Origin: Liquorilactobacillus capillatus DSM 19910
Lineage (GTDB): Bacteria > Bacillota > Bacilli > Lactobacillales > Lactobacillaceae
Direction: 5' to 3'
DNA: 64,000 nucleotides
Assembly: GCF_001434915.1 (NCBI RefSeq)
Contig: NZ_AZEF01000032.1
Coordinates: 88,701-152,700 of the forward strand
In this document: one piece after another, positions 1 to 7,073 of the stretch
How the letters are laid out: each line of letters begins with the position of its first letter
Position numbering within the stretch: position 1 is the first letter of the stretch
Notes under the pieces: generated by a model
The model's input: the letters and a program-made list of their open reading frames with translations, nothing else
What the model was told of the DNA's origin: nothing
Database searches by the model: none
Program-made: the position numbers and the translations under genes

Positions 1-72
1 AAAAAGTTGGACGTGTTTATTTTAATTGTTAGCTAAATACTGTTTACGATATTCGGCTGGAGTTAAGCCATG
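1..72 (-). mobile_element. IS3-family insertion sequence end with transposase C-terminal relic
   Basis: Read on the minus strand from 72 to 22, an open frame encodes HGLTPAEYRKQYLANN followed by a stop, which resembles the conserved extreme C-terminus of IS3/IS150-type OrfB transposases (LTPxEYR). The rest of the transposase should lie at higher coordinates, but a stop lies two codons before the motif and the TetR relic begins within 40 bases, so only this tail survives. The bases below 22 would be the terminal part of the element, cut by the window edge. Family placement rests on a short motif. Confidence 0.5.
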
Positions 73-108
73 TCGTTACTTCTGATCCTCCTAAATGCTA
101 GTAGATAA

Positions 109-721
109 TCAATGATGTAGCTCCTTTTGTTGAGCCATTATGGCAGGCAGTGCCACTTCATCGATCATTTGATTAACCCAAGCATCAGTAACTTCAGCTT
201 GGTCGATCATTACTTGATAGAGCAGTAGGTTAAAGGGTAAAAGTTTAACATAATCCGTAACCGTATGTTTGATTTCACCATTTAGTTGAGCCTGGCTTAG
301 TAAACGTTCCATAATGAATAGATTCTCTTTTTTTAACTTTTTTTCTAACTTTTGAGCAGAAGGGGTCTCATTACCAAGTTCAACCATGTAGGCATGCATA
401 AAGCGTGGGGATGAATGAAAATGACTTATAGTTCTAATTAAATTATCACGCATTGTGGCACCTGAAAAGTCAAGCTCAGCAAGTGATTTAATATCATCTG
501 AAAAATATTGTTCTGCTTCATATAAAAGCATAAAAGGATTTTCCCAACGTTGATACAGAACGGGACGAGTAGTACCAGCGAGTTTAGCGCTATTGGCAAA
601 AGTTACTTTGGTATACCCATCAGTGTTTAGAATTTAAATAGTTGCTTTAAATATTGTTACTCGTAATTGTTCATTCTTCTAATTCGCTTTTCTGGGCAAC
701 TGTTTCAACAGCAGTATCCAT
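109..721 (-). pseudogene. TetR-family regulator, broken by a frameshift and a nonsense codon
   Basis: An ATG at 721 starts MDTAVETVAQKSELEE and then hits TGA. A second frame continues EQLRVTIFKATI, then a TAA, then ILNTDGYTKVTFANSAKLAG and TTRPVLYQRWENPF, which runs into an uninterrupted 140-residue C-terminal part ending at 109. Together these make a typical TetR protein: helix-turn-helix around the second and third segments, ligand domain after. The frameshift (an extra four bases near 671) and the in-frame TAA inside the DNA-binding domain both prevent a full product. An internal ATG at 531 could only give the ligand domain without the HTH. It sits between an IS3 relic and the peroxidase gene. 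Confidence 0.8.
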
Positions 722-937
722 TCTTCCCGGTTTACTGCTTACTAATAAGTTAAAGTAAAACTACTGGTTTTTTATAGATATCTTAGCAAGGACAGTTATG
801 ATATCGGTATTCAAGTGAAGCCCTAGCTTAAAGCACTGTAATAAGAGTTGCATGGAGAATTTGAAAATGATGTATAGATTCGCGAGGGTAGAAATACACT
901 TGAGGAAACCCTAAGGATAAATCAATGCAATAATAGA

Positions 938-966
938 TTGTACAAAATATAAATAAATGATATTAT
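938..966 (+). promoter_or_regulatory. Candidate sigma-A promoter for the Dyp peroxidase gene
   Basis: TTGTAC (938-943) and TATTAT (961-966) are separated by 17 bases, about 100 bases before the start codon of the peroxidase. The remainder of the 345-base gap between the TetR relic and this gene (722-1066) shows nothing else recognisable. Confidence 0.5.
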
Positions 967-1066
967 TGCTATGTGATATTTAGTTTAGATTAATTACCAA
1001 TAAAGAAATAGTTTAATTTAGCTAAAGAGGAATATTAATAATAATTAATTTTGGAGGTATTTTTAT

Positions 1067-2023
1067 ATGTCAGTTAATGCCAAGTGTGCGCAAGATGTCT
1101 GGAAAGATGTGGGGGAGCATGTTCAATTTACGGTCTTAAAATTTAATCATCAAGATCCAGAACAAGAACGGGCTGCTTTTCAAGAATTTGCTGACCGCTC
1201 GCAGGCGATTATCCGTTCATTGCGTATTCGAGATGCTGAACCTGCAGTAGGCTCACAGTTGAAGGTGGCGATTGGAATCAGTAATGCAGCTTGGGACTAT
1301 TTATTTCCTAATGCACCTAAACCGAAAGAGCTTGAGACTTATACAACTTTAAAAGGTCCGAAATATGAGATGCCAGCGTCAGATGGAGATCTATTTTTTC
1401 ATATCCGTGCCAGTAATGAAGCTGTTGTTTATGAATGTCAAACACAGTTTCAACGAGTCCTTGCTCCTTTTACAAGTGTGATCGATGAAACAAAGGGTTT
1501 TCGTTACTTTGAAGGACGGGCTATTATCGGGTTTATTGATGGTACTGAAGCCCCGCAGGCGGAAGATGCTGCAGCATATGCCCTAGTTGGTGATGAAGAC
1601 CCATTATTTGAGAATGGCGCCTATGCTTTCGCCCAAAAATGGAAACATGATATGCCGGTCTGGGAACATATGTCGACTGAACATCAAGAAAAAGCTATTG
1701 GACGAGAAAAATTTAGTGATTTTGAACTAGATGACGAGAAAAAGTTTAAAAATGCACATAATGTAGCTTCTAAACTTGAGGTTGATGGGGTGGAACAAAA
1801 GATTATTCGAATGAATGTACCATTTTCTGATCCCGCTATAGGTAACACAGGAACATATTTCATCGGTTATGCTCGTCATTGGAATGTTATTAGAGGAATG
1901 TTGGAGAATATGCTGACAAAAAGTGATTTTCTCTTGACCTTTTCAACACTTTTATCTGGGCAGGTCTTCTTTATCCCTTCCCGTGATTTACTAGCTAAAA
2001 TAGCAGAAGATGAATTAAAGTAG
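1067..2023 (+). CDS. Dyp-type haem peroxidase
   Basis: A 318-residue dye-decolourising-type peroxidase, close to the family's usual length of about 310, expected to be a cytoplasmic haem enzyme that uses hydrogen peroxide on aromatic substrates; physiological substrate unknown. The family signature GFIDGTE lies at residues 155-161 with the catalytic Asp at 158. A histidine near residue 231 (KNAHN) is in the position of the proximal haem ligand, and YFIGYAR closes the second ferredoxin-like domain. No signal peptide or Tat motif is visible, so it is the YfeX-like cytosolic kind. The start is supported by TTGGAGG nine bases upstream. It appears to be a single-gene unit followed by a hairpin at 2149-2188. 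Confidence 0.9.
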   Translation: MSVNAKCAQDVWKDVGEHVQFTVLKFNHQDPEQERAAFQEFADRSQAIIRSLRIRDAEPAVGSQLKVAIGISNAAWDYLFPNAPKPKELETYTTLKGPKYEMPASDGDLFFHIRASNEAVVYECQTQFQRVLAPFTSVIDETKGFRYFEGRAIIGFIDGTEAPQAEDAAAYALVGDEDPLFENGAYAFAQKWKHDMPVWEHMSTEHQEKAIGREKFSDFELDDEKKFKNAHNVASKLEVDGVEQKIIRMNVPFSDPAIGNTGTYFIGYARHWNVIRGMLENMLTKSDFLLTFSTLLSGQVFFIPSRDLLAKIAEDELK

Positions 2024-2148
2024 TTTATTGTGGTAGTTACAGGAATGATAAGTGAATAGCTTTATTCCGGAAGTGATAGCTGTTGCTTGATACTACATAG
2101 GTAAAGCTTAAAATTATTGTGATAGAAATTAAATTGAATTTGATAACG

Positions 2149-2188
2149 AAAAGGACTGTAGTGTGAGCTTTACCCTGCAGCCTTTTTT
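2149..2188 (+). terminator. Probable intrinsic terminator after the peroxidase gene
   Basis: The arms AAAAGGACTGTAG and CTGCAGCCTTTTTT pair imperfectly around a 13-base loop and end in a T-run. The stem has a bulge and a G-T pair, so efficiency is uncertain. The rest of 2024-2364 has no gene; a small palindrome TCAGCA/TGCTGA near 2277-2298 was seen without a T-run. Confidence 0.5.
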
Positions 2189-2364
2189 GTGTTAATCTTT
2201 TTAAGGTAAGGTGTTTATCCAACTAGGATTTAAAATAGAGATTCCTCTTTTTCAATAATAGGCACAAGTTGAAGCTCAGCAGTTTAACTGTGCTGACCGA
2301 ACTATATTCAAAAAATAACGCTTAGAATAATTGGAAAGTTAGACAGTAATATTAAAAGTCAGAA

Positions 2365-2682
2365 GTGATCATAGTGTTTAAAAAAAGTAAAATAGAGAAC
2401 CAAGAAATATTGAGTAAAATGTATGATTTTGTCTTAAACCCTGATATTTCAGAACGTGAAAGAAAAATTGGACTTATGGCAAAGAAAGATCTGGAAAAAA
2501 ATAGGTATACAGTAGCAGTCGTTAATAAGGTAATGGTTAGTTTGCAGCGTGAAGCAATGACAAAGAGATTGACCCCAGCTGCAGCGGCTTTTTACCATGA
2601 GTTGGAGCCTATTTTGAATAAAATAGCGCCAATTGGAACAAATCGAGGATGGATAATGTTTCATAATAGCTATTTAGACTAA
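2365..2682 (+). CDS. Bacteriocin immunity protein, enterocin A immunity type
   Basis: A 105-residue cytosolic protein resembling the EntA_Immun family, which folds as a four-helix bundle and protects producer or cheater cells from pediocin-like class IIa bacteriocins by acting at the mannose phosphotransferase receptor. Visible features are the charged helical pattern and the C-terminal segment ILNKIAPIGTNRGWIMFHN. The best frame start is GTG at 2365, but the ribosome site is weak; GTG at 2374 or ATG at 2419 are alternatives. No double-glycine bacteriocin precursor was found next to it, so it looks like an orphan immunity gene in a decaying accessory region. Family assignment is from sequence resemblance. 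Confidence 0.65.
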   Translation: MIIVFKKSKIENQEILSKMYDFVLNPDISERERKIGLMAKKDLEKNRYTVAVVNKVMVSLQREAMTKRLTPAAAAFYHELEPILNKIAPIGTNRGWIMFHNSYLD

Positions 2683-2771
2683 AACTGTTTTGCCCATAGT
2701 TTCAGAGCTTGATTGAACATATAATTGCATCATAATTCAAAGCATATTAAGATAACTTCAGCGGACTTTTG

Positions 2772-2797
2772 GGCTCTTTGTTAACGGGTGTTGATGA
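2772..2797. repeat. Terminal inverted-repeat end of the first ISL3-family relic
   Basis: GGCTCTTTGTTAACGGGTG at 2772 lies just beyond the transposase stop and closely resembles the sequence at 5325 next to the second relic, as expected for the ends of related ISL3 elements. No matching opposite end was recognised. Confidence 0.5.
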
Positions 2798-2820
2798 GAA
2801 AATTTTATGGGAAAATCAAT

Positions 2821-3440
2821 TCATTTTCGAATTGGTTTTCTTTTTTTTATTCGAATCATAAATTCAATTCTAATCCGGGTATAAAAATGTGACCAGTTTC
2901 TGCAGCCGTATGCCATGCGTTTAATTTGTTTGATTTTGCGATTAACCCCTTCTAGTGGACCATTCGAATAGCTGCTTGCCATCATGTTCTTAATTAGTGG
3001 TAAGTGTTTACGATAGGTTTTTATTGTTGTTTCAAGCTATGGGCTGATGCTGTCAGCTTGATTCAATGTTTGAGTAATTGTGATTTCTTAAGATATCAAC
3101 TAGAAAATGCACAACGAGGTAAGTGCGTTGATTTAAATCAGAATAAGTCTTTAAAAATAAACGCTAATGATGTTTGAGGATACGATATTCTCGTGAATTT
3201 TGAGCGAAGTGATGCATTAATTGGACGCGTGTCTGATTCAACGCTTGGAGTCCCATTTGAACTAGATGAAAGTTATCGGCAATCATTTTTGCTTCTGGAA
3301 AGATTCTGCAAATTGCGGATTGGTACTGTGTATGGAAATCAATGACTACGTGTTTAACTTTCTGGCGTTCAGCTAAGGAATAGTTACTTTCAAAGGGTTT
3401 TTTGATATTGCGATTAAGACGGAAGAAGTAGAAAAGGTTA
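2821..3440 (-). pseudogene. ISL3-family transposase relic (catalytic and C-terminal parts)
   Basis: On the minus strand, 3420-3170 reads as a degenerate transposase core (ERQKVKHVVIDFHTQYQSAI, then FPEAKMIADNFHLVQMGLQA and LNQTRV), and 2985-2821 gives the conserved C-terminus YSNGPLEGVNRKIKQIKR ending in TGA. The two parts are not in one frame, and the N-terminal zinc-binding region is missing. The catalytic domain pattern VIDFH...AKMIADNFH is typical of ISL3 transposases. The element is dead; it abuts the type I toxin-antitoxin locus. Confidence 0.8.
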
Positions 3441-3514
3441 GGAACGAGCCTAAAACGCCAGAAACGTTAAAGATATCAAAAAAACGATACTGGTGGCAAG
3501 GACGATAAATAAGG

Positions 3515-3520
3515 TATAAT
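3515..3520 (+). promoter_or_regulatory. -10 box for the type I toxin mRNA
   Basis: A perfect TATAAT lies 51 bases before the toxin start codon; the -35 region is poor. Transcription would begin near 3527, where GTTGCCTA (3527-3534) is complementary to TAGGCAAC just after the toxin stop (3660-3667), so the 5' end of the mRNA can fold back on its 3' untranslated part. Confidence 0.55.
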
Positions 3521-3555
3521 GAAAAAGTTGCCTACCCAAACTGCAACAGTTGGGA

Positions 3556-3585
3556 GGTGCACAAATTGTTTACTAATTTCTTTGC
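3556..3585 (+). repeat. Direct repeat DRa over the toxin translation start
   Basis: A 30-base segment beginning GGTGCAC and ending CTTTGC matches the segment at 3717-3746 at nearly every position. It covers the last bases of the ribosome site, the start codon and the first toxin codons. In Fst-type systems this is where the antisense RNA pairs to block translation. Confidence 0.8.
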
Positions 3586-3652
3586 TCCCCTTGTGGTTGG
3601 CTTAATAGTCGCTTGGTTTACTGATTGGCTAAATCGGAAACACCGCAAGTAA
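3566..3652 (+). CDS. Fst/Lpt-family type I toxin peptide
   Basis: A 28-codon gene starting at TTG, six bases after GGGAGGTG, encoding a single hydrophobic helix (FFAPLVVGLIVAWFTDWLN) with a short positive tail (RKHRK). The central proline in a hydrophobic helix, the WFxxWLN motif and the charged end are hallmarks of Fst/Lpt toxins, which insert in the cell membrane. The surrounding RNA layout (direct repeats at 3556 and 3717, bidirectional terminator at 3684-3714, opposing promoter at 3753-3782) is the same as in the par locus of plasmid pAD1. It is too short for usual gene finders. The toxin role is inferred from family and layout. Confidence 0.85.
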   Translation: MFTNFFAPLVVGLIVAWFTDWLNRKHRK

Positions 3653-3683
3653 AACTAAATAGGCAACATTTAGCCCACTAAAA

Positions 3684-3714
3684 AGCCCCTAACAGTTATG
3701 ACCTGTTAGGGGCT
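3684..3714. terminator. Bidirectional terminator shared by toxin mRNA and antisense RNA
   Basis: AGCCCCTAACAG and CTGTTAGGGGCT form a perfect 12-bp stem with a seven-base loop, with A-rich sequence on the left and TTT on the right so it can serve both strands. Confidence 0.85.
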
Positions 3715-3716
3715 TT

Positions 3717-3746
3717 GGTGCACATATTGCTACTAATTTTCTTTGC
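3717..3746 (+). repeat. Direct repeat DRb, template for the antitoxin RNA 5' end
   Basis: A 30-base near copy of the segment at 3556-3585, located after the shared terminator. It lets the antisense RNA recognise the toxin start region although the two RNAs otherwise overlap only at the terminator. Confidence 0.8.
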
Positions 3747-3752
3747 GAATTC

Positions 3753-3782
3753 ATTATAACATGAAATAAAAAAAGAGTGCAA
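3753..3782 (-). promoter_or_regulatory. Strong promoter for the antisense antitoxin RNA
   Basis: On the minus strand TTGCAC (3782-3777) and TATAAT (3758-3753) are 18 bases apart. It is closer to consensus than the toxin promoter, as expected for an unstable antitoxin RNA made in excess. Confidence 0.7.
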
Positions 3783-3839
3783 AGAAGAAAGATAGTTGTT
3801 ACCTTAGATTAGAGTAAACGAGAAGAAGGAGAAGAGATT

Positions 3840-3950
3840 ATGTGGGGCGACTTAATAAGTTTTATTATTGATATGTTACAATTTTATTTATGGTCTGATA
3901 ATTCTAAAGACAAGAAAAGAAAGAGACAAAAAAAGAGAAAGAAGCAGTAA
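3840..3950 (+). CDS. Small amphipathic membrane peptide with very basic tail, function unknown
   Basis: A 36-residue open frame with a strong ribosome site (AGAAGGAG, eight bases before ATG). Residues 2-18 are a hydrophobic or amphipathic helix (WGDLISFIIDMLQFYLW); residues 22-36 are almost all Lys, Arg and Gln. It lies just after the antitoxin promoter in the same orientation as the toxin. It could be a second small membrane toxin or a leaderless antimicrobial peptide, but no family is recognised. The rest of the gap to 4271 holds nothing clear. Confidence 0.5.
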   Translation: MWGDLISFIIDMLQFYLWSDNSKDKKRKRQKKRKKQ

Positions 3951-4271
3951 GTGGTATAGATTGTGTAATTCTAAAAAATGCGCGTATGTGAAAGGAAGTT
4001 AAAGGGTTACGGCAAGTTTGTGATTAGGGGTCAATGCACAAGGGCACGTGAAGGACTGGTATAGTTGTTAGTGTTGATAAGATAGGTTATGTAAACTAGA
4101 AGTGGTAAGAGCAAATATTAACCTGAAAACCACATGTTTAATATTTTAGTAAACTACCTATTTTGTTATTACAAGCAGTTCCCTTGATCAGCAAGTCTAA
4201 ATCACGATAAGCAAAAGTTAATTCAATTAATTTTGAAACCAAATCTTGCACCCTAGATGCTAATTCTTTAA
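3951..4271. other. Gene-free stretch
   Basis: No supported gene. Several short open frames occur, none with both a ribosome site and recognisable content; a 49-codon minus-strand frame (4138-4287) overlaps the terminator at 4272. Confidence 0.5.
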
Positions 4272-4308
4272 AAAAAGCACATCGCATAAGTCTACGGCTG
4301 TGCTTTTT
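4272..4308 (-). terminator. Intrinsic terminator after the PhzF-like gene
   Basis: AAAAAGCACA and TGTGCTTTTT form a perfect 10-bp stem just beyond the stop of the minus-strand gene at 4334, with T-runs usable in both directions. Confidence 0.75.
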
Positions 4309-4333
4309 GTTTCGATTGCTCTTAATTAATAAT

Positions 4334-5185
4334 TTAAACCGATACTGATTTATTTTCTACTAAATAACCATATCCACCCACAAATACTCCATCAATAACA
4401 TTATCATGAGTTGTTAAATTAACGACAATTCTTGATGGGCTATTAAGATTGTACCCCTGCTCAAAAGTATATTGTGACTTCTTTTCCACATATTTAAATA
4501 GATAGCAGGCCAAAGCACAGTTAGATGTACCTGTTGCCGACTCTTCATCAATATCATAAAGAGGTGCAAAATTTCTACAAATTGCAGTAATTTTGCTCTC
4601 GCTCTCTTCAAGTGAAAATGCATGAACACCAACTACATTTTGCTCTTTACTTAAGGCAGCCATAGCTTTAAAATTCGGCTTTAATTTTTGAAGTGCTTTA
4701 CTTGACCTTACTGGTAAAAGAATATCGCGCAATCCTGTTGATATAATCTGAATTGGTATTTTTGAGTCAATTGAATTTGTATCTAAACATGCATTAAATG
4801 AATCTGATGTAAGTATATTAGAATAAGTAGGAACATTTTGTTCCATAAATACCATGCCGTCTGTGCCGACTTTCATGGACAAAATACCCGACTTTGTTTC
4901 TATCGTATAGTCACTTTTAGATAATTTATTTGTCAAGTTCAGAAAGGTGAATGTTGCAATGGTAGCATGTCCACAAAGTGGAACTTCTTCCGTAGGTGTG
5001 AAATACTCTAAACGAAAGTCCGCTAATTTTGATTCGGTTATAAAAGCCGTTTCAGCATATCCTAATTCTTTGGCAATTGCCATTTTTTGAACAGAAGTCA
5101 AATCGGGTCTATCAAAAACAAGACCAGCTTTATTACCGCCAGTATTATTTTTACTAAAAGCACTTACAACATATACGTCAACCAT
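4334..5185 (-). CDS. PhzF-family isomerase/epimerase
   Basis: A 283-residue protein of the phenazine-biosynthesis PhzF fold, two alpha/beta hot-dog-like halves with the active site between them. Motifs seen are the N-terminal VDVYVVSAFSKNNTGGNKAG, where a glycine-rich turn replaces the usual GNPA, CGHATIATF near residue 72, and the C-terminal-half signature TGTSNCALACYLF. The conserved acid appears as ETAFI near residue 46. Most family members in Firmicutes are not phenazine enzymes and their substrate is unknown, so only the fold is named. GGAG ten bases upstream supports the start. It stands alone between IS relics. Confidence 0.85.
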   Translation of the reverse strand: MVDVYVVSAFSKNNTGGNKAGLVFDRPDLTSVQKMAIAKELGYAETAFITESKLADFRLEYFTPTEEVPLCGHATIATFTFLNLTNKLSKSDYTIETKSGILSMKVGTDGMVFMEQNVPTYSNILTSDSFNACLDTNSIDSKIPIQIISTGLRDILLPVRSSKALQKLKPNFKAMAALSKEQNVVGVHAFSLEESESKITAICRNFAPLYDIDEESATGTSNCALACYLFKYVEKKSQYTFEQGYNLNSPSRIVVNLTTHDNVIDGVFVGGYGYLVENKSVSV

Positions 5186-5324
5186 TATTATTTGTCTCCA
5201 TTCAACATTACTTCGATTATCACTTTGTTCTGATTAGTATACAGATTTATTGAAAAACTTACAATCACTATTGTTTAAGCTGTCAAAGTCTTTTGCTAAC
5301 TAATTGCCTTTTTTACAAAAAAAT

Positions 5325-5350
5325 GGCTCTTCGTCAACTGTTGTTGGTGA
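5325..5350. repeat. Terminal inverted-repeat end of the second ISL3-family relic
   Basis: GGCTCTTCGTCAACTGTTG starts at 5325, just beyond the end of the transposase fragment, and parallels the sequence at 2772. Confidence 0.5.
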
Positions 5351-5885
5351 ATCCACTTATAAAAGTTCTAATTACTTTGTGATTAGAACTTTTTTTGTAT
5401 GGATTCGAAAAATATAGTACCCTGGTTCTAAAGCTGAAGAAGCTACGATAACCAAAACTCGCTCGTTTGATCGCTTTGATTTTATTATCAGGTCCCTCTA
5501 GAGGTCCGTTTGAATACTGAGTAATAAAGGTATTGTGGATTTTTTCATGATGGGTTTGAAGCATCTTAATTGTGCTGCTCATTTCTTCAGAACAACCTTC
5601 AATATTCCAGAAAGCGGCGGCGTAGTTACTCCAGTTTTTGTGCTGAATCGCGGTTCATACATGGTTTAAGATGTTATAAGTTTGTTTGGGCTAAGAAAGT
5701 GGTCTGACACTCTTTACATTGAAAATTTCTCCACTTTAATTGCAGGATAACGTTATTTCCAAGTACTTTCGCGAAACGAACGTTTGTCATGCGCCAACCA
5801 TCATTGATGATACCACAATGAGGACAAGACTTTGAACGGTAATCTAAAGTGCCATTTAGCCAAATAACGCCATCATTTTTTTGGT
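5334..5885 (-). pseudogene. ISL3-family transposase relic with internal deletion
   Basis: Minus-strand 5885-5690 encodes the N-terminal zinc ribbon (GVIWLNGTLDYRSKSCPHCG, then CKECQTTFLAQTNL), and 5582-5334 encodes the C-terminus including YSNGPLEGPDNKIKAIKRAS. The whole catalytic core between them is missing, with the join near 5640-5690. It differs in sequence from the relic at 2821-3440, so they are two separate insertions rather than one duplicated element. Confidence 0.8.
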
Positions 5886-6408
5886 ACCATCCTCAGTTTT
5901 GATATGATTATCTTATATACTTATATACTTATATACCTAATAACAACTTTGGAGTATCATTACACATAAGGACATTTCCTTCTTTCTGAAAAATCTTCGT
6001 GGTTGTTGGTTTTTATGAACGGATAGAAATGTCCGCTTTTTTGTCTTCAATAATAATATACAAAAAATCTGTCATTAGTAATAGAGAAATCTATTATTAA
6101 CAACAGATATTATAGAGCCCATGAAAATTGGGTGTTGATGTAGAGATCCATCACGTCCAATATTGTAGAGCCTAAATAAAATACATGGAAATTGAAAAAC
6201 ATTAAAATAAGTGGTGTGTCAATAACAGTAAGCTATTACTTCGAAATAGTTTGACCAAGGAATTAGTCAATAAACTTAGGTTCAGTTGTAGGAATTTGCT
6301 AAAATATCCCTGCGTGATCCTTAGCTAAAGGATAATTTTTGAGACAATGTTATCAGAAAAATGTTTTTATTTGTAGCGTTTGCCGGTAGAACTAAGTAGT
6401 TTATAGTA
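5886..6408. other. Gene-free stretch with short repeats
   Basis: Contains three tandem ACTTATAT-like units near 5911-5935 and a 9-bp inverted repeat (GGACATTTC at 5970, GAAATGTCC at 6026) followed by GCTTTTTT, possibly an old terminator. The segment near 6115 resembles the outer end of an ISL3 element. No gene is supported. Confidence 0.4.
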
Positions 6409-6426
6409 TATAATCAGTTATGTTAA

Positions 6427-6470
6427 AGGCTCCTCCTAAATTGGTATTTCCGTCAATTTAAGAGGAGCCT
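6427..6470 (+). repeat. 17-bp inverted repeat in the leader of the TetR gene
   Basis: AGGCTCCTCCTAAATTG (6427-6443) and its near-perfect complement (6454-6470) are separated by ten bases, with one mismatch. A TATAAT at 6409-6414 lies just upstream, so the repeat is either an operator overlapping the transcription start or a leader hairpin. No T-run follows, arguing against a terminator. Confidence 0.55.
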
Positions 6471-6513
6471 GTATGCTAAAAATATGTTTAATTAATCGTG
6501 GGGGAACTTAATC

Positions 6514-7071
6514 ATGAAGCATGATTTACGTTTTATTAAAACTGAACAATGTATTACGAACAGTTTCTTTCATCTCTTGAAAGAACAGGGGTTTCGGAAA
6601 TTATCAGTCATTCAACTTGTCAAACAGGCACAAATTGGCAGACCAACCTTTTACCAGCATTACGAGGATAAATATACTCTAGCAGCTAGCCTAATGACAC
6701 GTTATCGAGATGATTTTCAAACTCTAATTGCAAAAAGAATGTCAGTTAATCAAATTAACTTGGTATTGGAAAGCCTTGCGCAATACTTAATTAATAATCG
6801 TAATCAAATCAATTTGCTTTGTACTATTCAACTTGATAACGGTGATACGTTGATGACTGAATATGAGCAAGTTCTAAAAAATGAATTTACACGTGCTTAT
6901 CAGAATAATATGTCTATAGATCGAACTGAAATACCTTTAGATTATGCTACTGATTTATATGCTGCAATCTCCATGGTGTTTATTAAACATACTTTAACCA
7001 CTGGTACCGTTAATTCGAAAATTGTGGCTGGACTTAACGATCTGGCGAGAAACTTGAATTTGTCAATTTAA
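6514..7071 (+). CDS. TetR-family transcriptional regulator
   Basis: A 185-residue regulator. Residues 10-55 form the DNA-binding domain (ITNSFFHLLKEQGFRKLSVI, then GRPTFYQHYEDKYTL), and the C-terminal 120 residues are a helical effector domain of the kind common in lactobacilli. The start follows GTGGGGG. It is convergent with the alpha/beta hydrolase gene, the two stop codons being two bases apart, so no terminator separates them and the transcripts overlap. It may control itself through the inverted repeat at 6427; any link to the hydrolase is inference. Confidence 0.85.
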   Translation: MKHDLRFIKTEQCITNSFFHLLKEQGFRKLSVIQLVKQAQIGRPTFYQHYEDKYTLAASLMTRYRDDFQTLIAKRMSVNQINLVLESLAQYLINNRNQINLLCTIQLDNGDTLMTEYEQVLKNEFTRAYQNNMSIDRTEIPLDYATDLYAAISMVFIKHTLTTGTVNSKIVAGLNDLARNLNLSI

Positions 7072-7073
7072 TT

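Larger units (their letters stand above)
3684..3746 (-). ncRNA. Antisense antitoxin RNA (RNA II-like)
   Basis: A minus-strand promoter at 3782-3753 should start transcription near 3746 and stop at the shared hairpin ending about 3684, giving a roughly 63-nucleotide RNA. Its 5' end is the complement of DRb, and because DRa is almost identical it can pair in trans with the toxin ribosome-binding region; its 3' end pairs with the toxin mRNA terminator. Size and organisation match the RNA II of the Fst family. The exact ends are inferred. Confidence 0.75.

Noticed and set aside
2037-2222. A 61-codon minus-strand frame downstream of the peroxidase gene
   Set aside because: It overlaps the likely terminator and has no ribosome site or recognisable content.
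4138-4287. A 49-codon minus-strand open frame (starts MRCAFFKELASRVQDL)
   Set aside because: It has no ribosome site, overlaps the terminator of the PhzF-like gene and matches no known family.
5905-5940. Iteron-like triple ACTTATAT repeats suggesting a plasmid origin
   Set aside because: Only three short AT copies and no replication gene nearby; likely simple-sequence repeat.
6105-6175. Outer end of a further ISL3 element (AGAGCCCATG... and GTAGAGCC)
   Set aside because: Resemblance is limited and the matching opposite end was not found; left unannotated.
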